A program made the position numbers and the translations under genes. From Omnitrophica bacterium RIFOXYB12_FULL_50_7 (lineage in GTDB: Bacteria > Omnitrophota > Omnitrophia > Omnitrophales > Aquincolibacteriaceae), in the NCBI GenBank assembly GCA_001804345.1, contig MHFU01000062.1:168-7358 (forward strand): DNA of 7,191 bases. Reading direction: 5' to 3'. The stretch's first letter is position 1. Every line of letters starts with the position of its first letter. Below, in pieces: positions 5,225 through 7,191 of this stretch. Under the pieces are notes generated by a model. The model was not told the origin of the DNA. It did no database searches and worked only from the letters and a program-made list of their open reading frames with translations.

Positions 5225-6682
5225 ATGGTCATTTTCCGGAAGATCCTTTTTTATCTTTTTTTCGCGCTCTATCTTATTCTCTGCCCGCTCATCATCCTCT
5301 ATGCGTTTGGCTATATCTTCACGCCCAAGGTTGAAGAAGGGTTCGCCAAGACCGGACTGATCCATATCGAGACGCTTCCTTCGAACGCTTCCATTTCGAT
5401 CGCGAACAGACACTACGCCGAAAGGACGCCCGCCACGATCCGGAACCTTCTTCCCGGGCCCTACGATGTGGAGATCGTTTTACGCGGGTTCAGGCCCTGG
5501 GTGCGGAAGGTGAAAGTGGAGCCGGGGAAGGCCATTAATTTTGAAAAAATCCTGCTGGTCCCTCAAGATGTCAAAACCCGGATCTTGATTGCCGAGTCTT
5601 TTGAAGACCTTTGGCCTGTTCCTGGGACACGTTTCCTGCTTCTTAAAAATACAGGACGTGCCGGGGATCTTGTGGTGTTTGACTGGAAGAATGAAGTTTC
5701 CCGTCCGGTCCTTCCGGAGGCGTCTTTCTTCGCAACGGCGGAACTTGTCAGGGTTTTCAGCGTCAAGGAGAGTCCTTTTATCGTTCTTCAGGTGAAGACG
5801 TCCACGGGTATGAAATTCCTGGGATGTCAACTTGATAAGGAAAAATCGGAAGGGAAGGACCTTTCAGGCCTTTTCGCGGCGGGAGTACCTCAAGAGATTT
5901 TGTGGGAAGGCGGTCATCCCGACTATCTTTTCGCGTTGCAGAGTCAGGGCCTTTTGCGTTTGGACCTTGAAAAGATGACAGTGCTTCCGGAATTTCTTGA
6001 AAAGATCCGGGGTTTCGGGCTTTTCAAAAACAAGGTTTATGCCCTTCGCGAGTCCTCGATCGTTCGTTTGGGTTTCAACGCTAAAAAAGGGGAAGAGGTC
6101 TTGGTGGAAAAAGGCCTTTTCCTCGAAAATCTTTTTAGGGGCGAGGAGAGATATAAGATCGATTTTATTTCGAATAATACGATCTGTTTTTGGGGAGAGC
6201 GCGGGGAGCTTTTTTCGAACGCGTTGCCTTACCGTTTTGTTGACGAAGGGGTGCGAGGGTATCAGACCGATACGGGCGGCCGGAAGGTCGCGTTGTGGCA
6301 GGGGGGTCGGGTCGGGGTGTTGGATTTCGAAAAGCAGGAACGCAAAAAAGAATTTTTCGAGCGCGGGCCTGAGATCGAATGGATCTTTGAAAAAGGGAAG
6401 GACATTCGCCAGGCTTATTTTGTTTGTGATGCTACTTATGTCCTGTTTTGCGATGAAGACAAAATATTTCTCGTTCGGATGGGGGGACGGGATGGTTCCC
6501 TTGAGAGACTTGCTGAGGTACGGGAGAGAAGCGGGTTCTTTTATGCCGAGAAAACCGGAAAACTTTATTATCTGGAATCCTCCCGGGGCGAGCTTGTGGC
6601 TGCGGATATTCTTCCGGAAGGGATCACGTTTTCCGGCGTGATCAACGAGCTTGAAAAAGAAACCCAAGAGGCGATGAAATGA
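5225..6682 (+). CDS. Membrane-anchored PEGA-domain protein with beta-propeller-like C-terminal region
   Basis: The protein has 485 residues. The ATG at 5225 is chosen because in-frame stops at 5207-5212 exclude a longer form and because it gives an immediate signal anchor: FRK, then a hydrophobic helix from about residue 7 to 32 (ILFYLFFALYLILCPLIILY). Residues about 44-111 are a PEGA domain: GLIHIETLPSNASISI, T68-P69, LLPGPYDVEIVLRGFRPW and VKVEPGK follow the family pattern of a G-L-x-V start, a TP turn, a PG-x-Y strand and a G-F/Y-x-P turn. PEGA domains are small beta-sandwiches of surface proteins. The remaining 370 residues are rich in short beta strands (VVFDWKNEV, LLRLDLEKM, VGVLDFEKQ), suggesting a divergent propeller of WD40/TolB type, but no repeat is clear enough to count blades. 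The topology is probably one anchor with an outward-facing C-terminal part. The Shine-Dalgarno match (AGGG) is weak and only 3 bases from the start. The stop overlaps the next start (ATGA). Confidence 0.85.
   Translation: MVIFRKILFYLFFALYLILCPLIILYAFGYIFTPKVEEGFAKTGLIHIETLPSNASISIANRHYAERTPATIRNLLPGPYDVEIVLRGFRPWVRKVKVEPGKAINFEKILLVPQDVKTRILIAESFEDLWPVPGTRFLLLKNTGRAGDLVVFDWKNEVSRPVLPEASFFATAELVRVFSVKESPFIVLQVKTSTGMKFLGCQLDKEKSEGKDLSGLFAAGVPQEILWEGGHPDYLFALQSQGLLRLDLEKMTVLPEFLEKIRGFGLFKNKVYALRESSIVRLGFNAKKGEEVLVEKGLFLENLFRGEERYKIDFISNNTICFWGERGELFSNALPYRFVDEGVRGYQTDTGGRKVALWQGGRVGVLDFEKQERKKEFFERGPEIEWIFEKGKDIRQAYFVCDATYVLFCDEDKIFLVRMGGRDGSLERLAEVRERSGFFYAEKTGKLYYLESSRGELVAADILPEGITFSGVINELEKETQEAMK
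6666..6671 (+). promoter_or_regulatory. Ribosome binding site of the downstream glycosyltransferase gene
   Basis: AAGAGG lies 7 bases before the ATG at 6679, inside the last codons of the PEGA gene. It supports the start at 6679 over any later ATG and, with the ATGA overlap, suggests translational coupling. Confidence 0.6.
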
Positions 6683-7191
6683 AATTTCGTTATTCGCGTC
6701 ATGGTTTGAACAAAAAAGAAACTTTGCTGCAGCGCTTCTTTGAGACACTTCCGGGACTGACTAGCTGGACCTTGATCCTGGGGCTGGTGGCACTTTCAAT
6801 CTGGGCGCCTCTGATCGCCGCGATCGTTGTGATTGCTTTTATGTTGGCCTGGGTCTTGAGGCTTTTTTATCTGACGATCTTTCTCCTTCTTTCTTATGTC
6901 AGGCTTTCGATCGAGAAAGATACGGATTGGCTCGGGCGTATTCGCGGCATGGATCGGTTCGATGCTTATCTTGCGGAAACCCGAAAGCCGTGTCACGAAA
7001 AGGACTGGTATAAACGGATCTCTCATTGGGCGCATCGGAAAGATCTGGAACGGCTGAAAAAAGCGGGGGATATCCCGCCGCGTTCGTCAGAGATCTTTCA
7101 TTTAGTCGTGATTCCCGTTGTGAAAGAATCTCCGGAGGTGGTAGCGGCGAACGTCTTGAGCGTTGCCCATAATAAAGCTTTTGCACGGAAG
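6679..7191 (+). CDS. Family-2-type membrane glycosyltransferase, N-terminal part (3' end outside window)
   Basis: The frame from ATG 6679 stays open for 171 codons to the right edge, so the gene is 3'-truncated. A basic N-terminus (MKFRYSRHGLNKK) and a short amphipathic stretch ending LPGLTSWT lead into two hydrophobic segments, about residues 30-60 and 62-74. A charged cytoplasmic stretch follows (DWLGRIRGMDRF ... KDLERLKKAG). Near the cut, residues 139-162 read IFHLVVIPVVKESPEVVAANVLSV. This resembles the first strand and helix of the GT-A fold in membrane GT2-type enzymes that have the transmembrane pair in front and an H-x-V-x-x-P-x-x-K/N-E motif. The catalytic DxD and QxxRW-type motifs would lie beyond the window. 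It starts inside the stop codon of the PEGA gene, so the two are likely co-translated and act together at the membrane. The substrate is unknown. It could be a remote family related to GT2 and not GT2 proper. Confidence 0.7.
   Translation, partial: MKFRYSRHGLNKKETLLQRFFETLPGLTSWTLILGLVALSIWAPLIAAIVVIAFMLAWVLRLFYLTIFLLLSYVRLSIEKDTDWLGRIRGMDRFDAYLAETRKPCHEKDWYKRISHWAHRKDLERLKKAGDIPPRSSEIFHLVVIPVVKESPEVVAANVLSVAHNKAFARK

Noticed and set aside
5273..5290. LILC in the N-terminal helix of the PEGA protein as a lipoprotein cleavage site
   Set aside because: The Cys is followed by Pro and preceded by bulky residues instead of the small residues of a lipobox, and it lies in the middle of the hydrophobic helix.
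5864..6748. 294-codon frame on the - strand opposite the PEGA gene
   Set aside because: It is antisense to a well-supported gene. Its translation is low in structure and rich in Phe, Lys and Pro, typical of a shadow frame.

Overview
The window looks like chromosomal DNA from an uncultured bacterium, and I favour Candidatus Omnitrophota (OP3). That is an inference from two things: a very long modular reading frame with R-S/A-E-x-R peptides at its module borders, and a membrane-anchored PEGA protein followed directly by a membrane glycosyltransferase. I recall both from Omnitrophota and other candidate-phylum genomes, but I could not search. All three genes are on the + strand. I see no tRNA, rRNA, CRISPR array, transposase or phage gene.

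Positions 3-5084 are one uninterrupted frame of 1693 codons that is already open at the left edge, so the true start lies outside the window. It encodes at least four recognisable modules in series: an HD-type metal phosphohydrolase, a GT-A glycosyltransferase resembling glucosyl-3-phosphoglycerate synthases, a YdcF/DUF218 domain, and a domain with a zinc-protease HExxH motif. An unrecognised alpha/beta domain and a short tail follow. A five-residue motif, R-[S/A]-E-x-R, occurs six times, each time at or near a module border. This is the most unusual feature of the window. No membrane segment is evident in the visible part of this protein.

Positions 5085-5224 are a 140-base spacer. It holds a candidate extended -10 promoter embedded in an 11-base palindrome, two copies of the palindrome ATCATGAT, and three short segments that can form two mutually exclusive hairpins. 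The downstream hairpin covers the ribosome-binding region of the next gene.

Positions 5225-6682 encode a 485-residue membrane-anchored protein with a PEGA domain and a probable beta-propeller-like remainder. It overlaps the next gene by ATGA. That gene (6679 to the right edge, cut off) encodes the N-terminus of a family-2-type membrane glycosyltransferase. The last two genes look like a translationally coupled pair working at the cell envelope. The spacer promoter suggests they are transcribed separately from the giant gene.

Residue numbers for the giant protein are counted from the TTG codon at 150 as residue 1, for convenience only. That codon is not proposed as the start.
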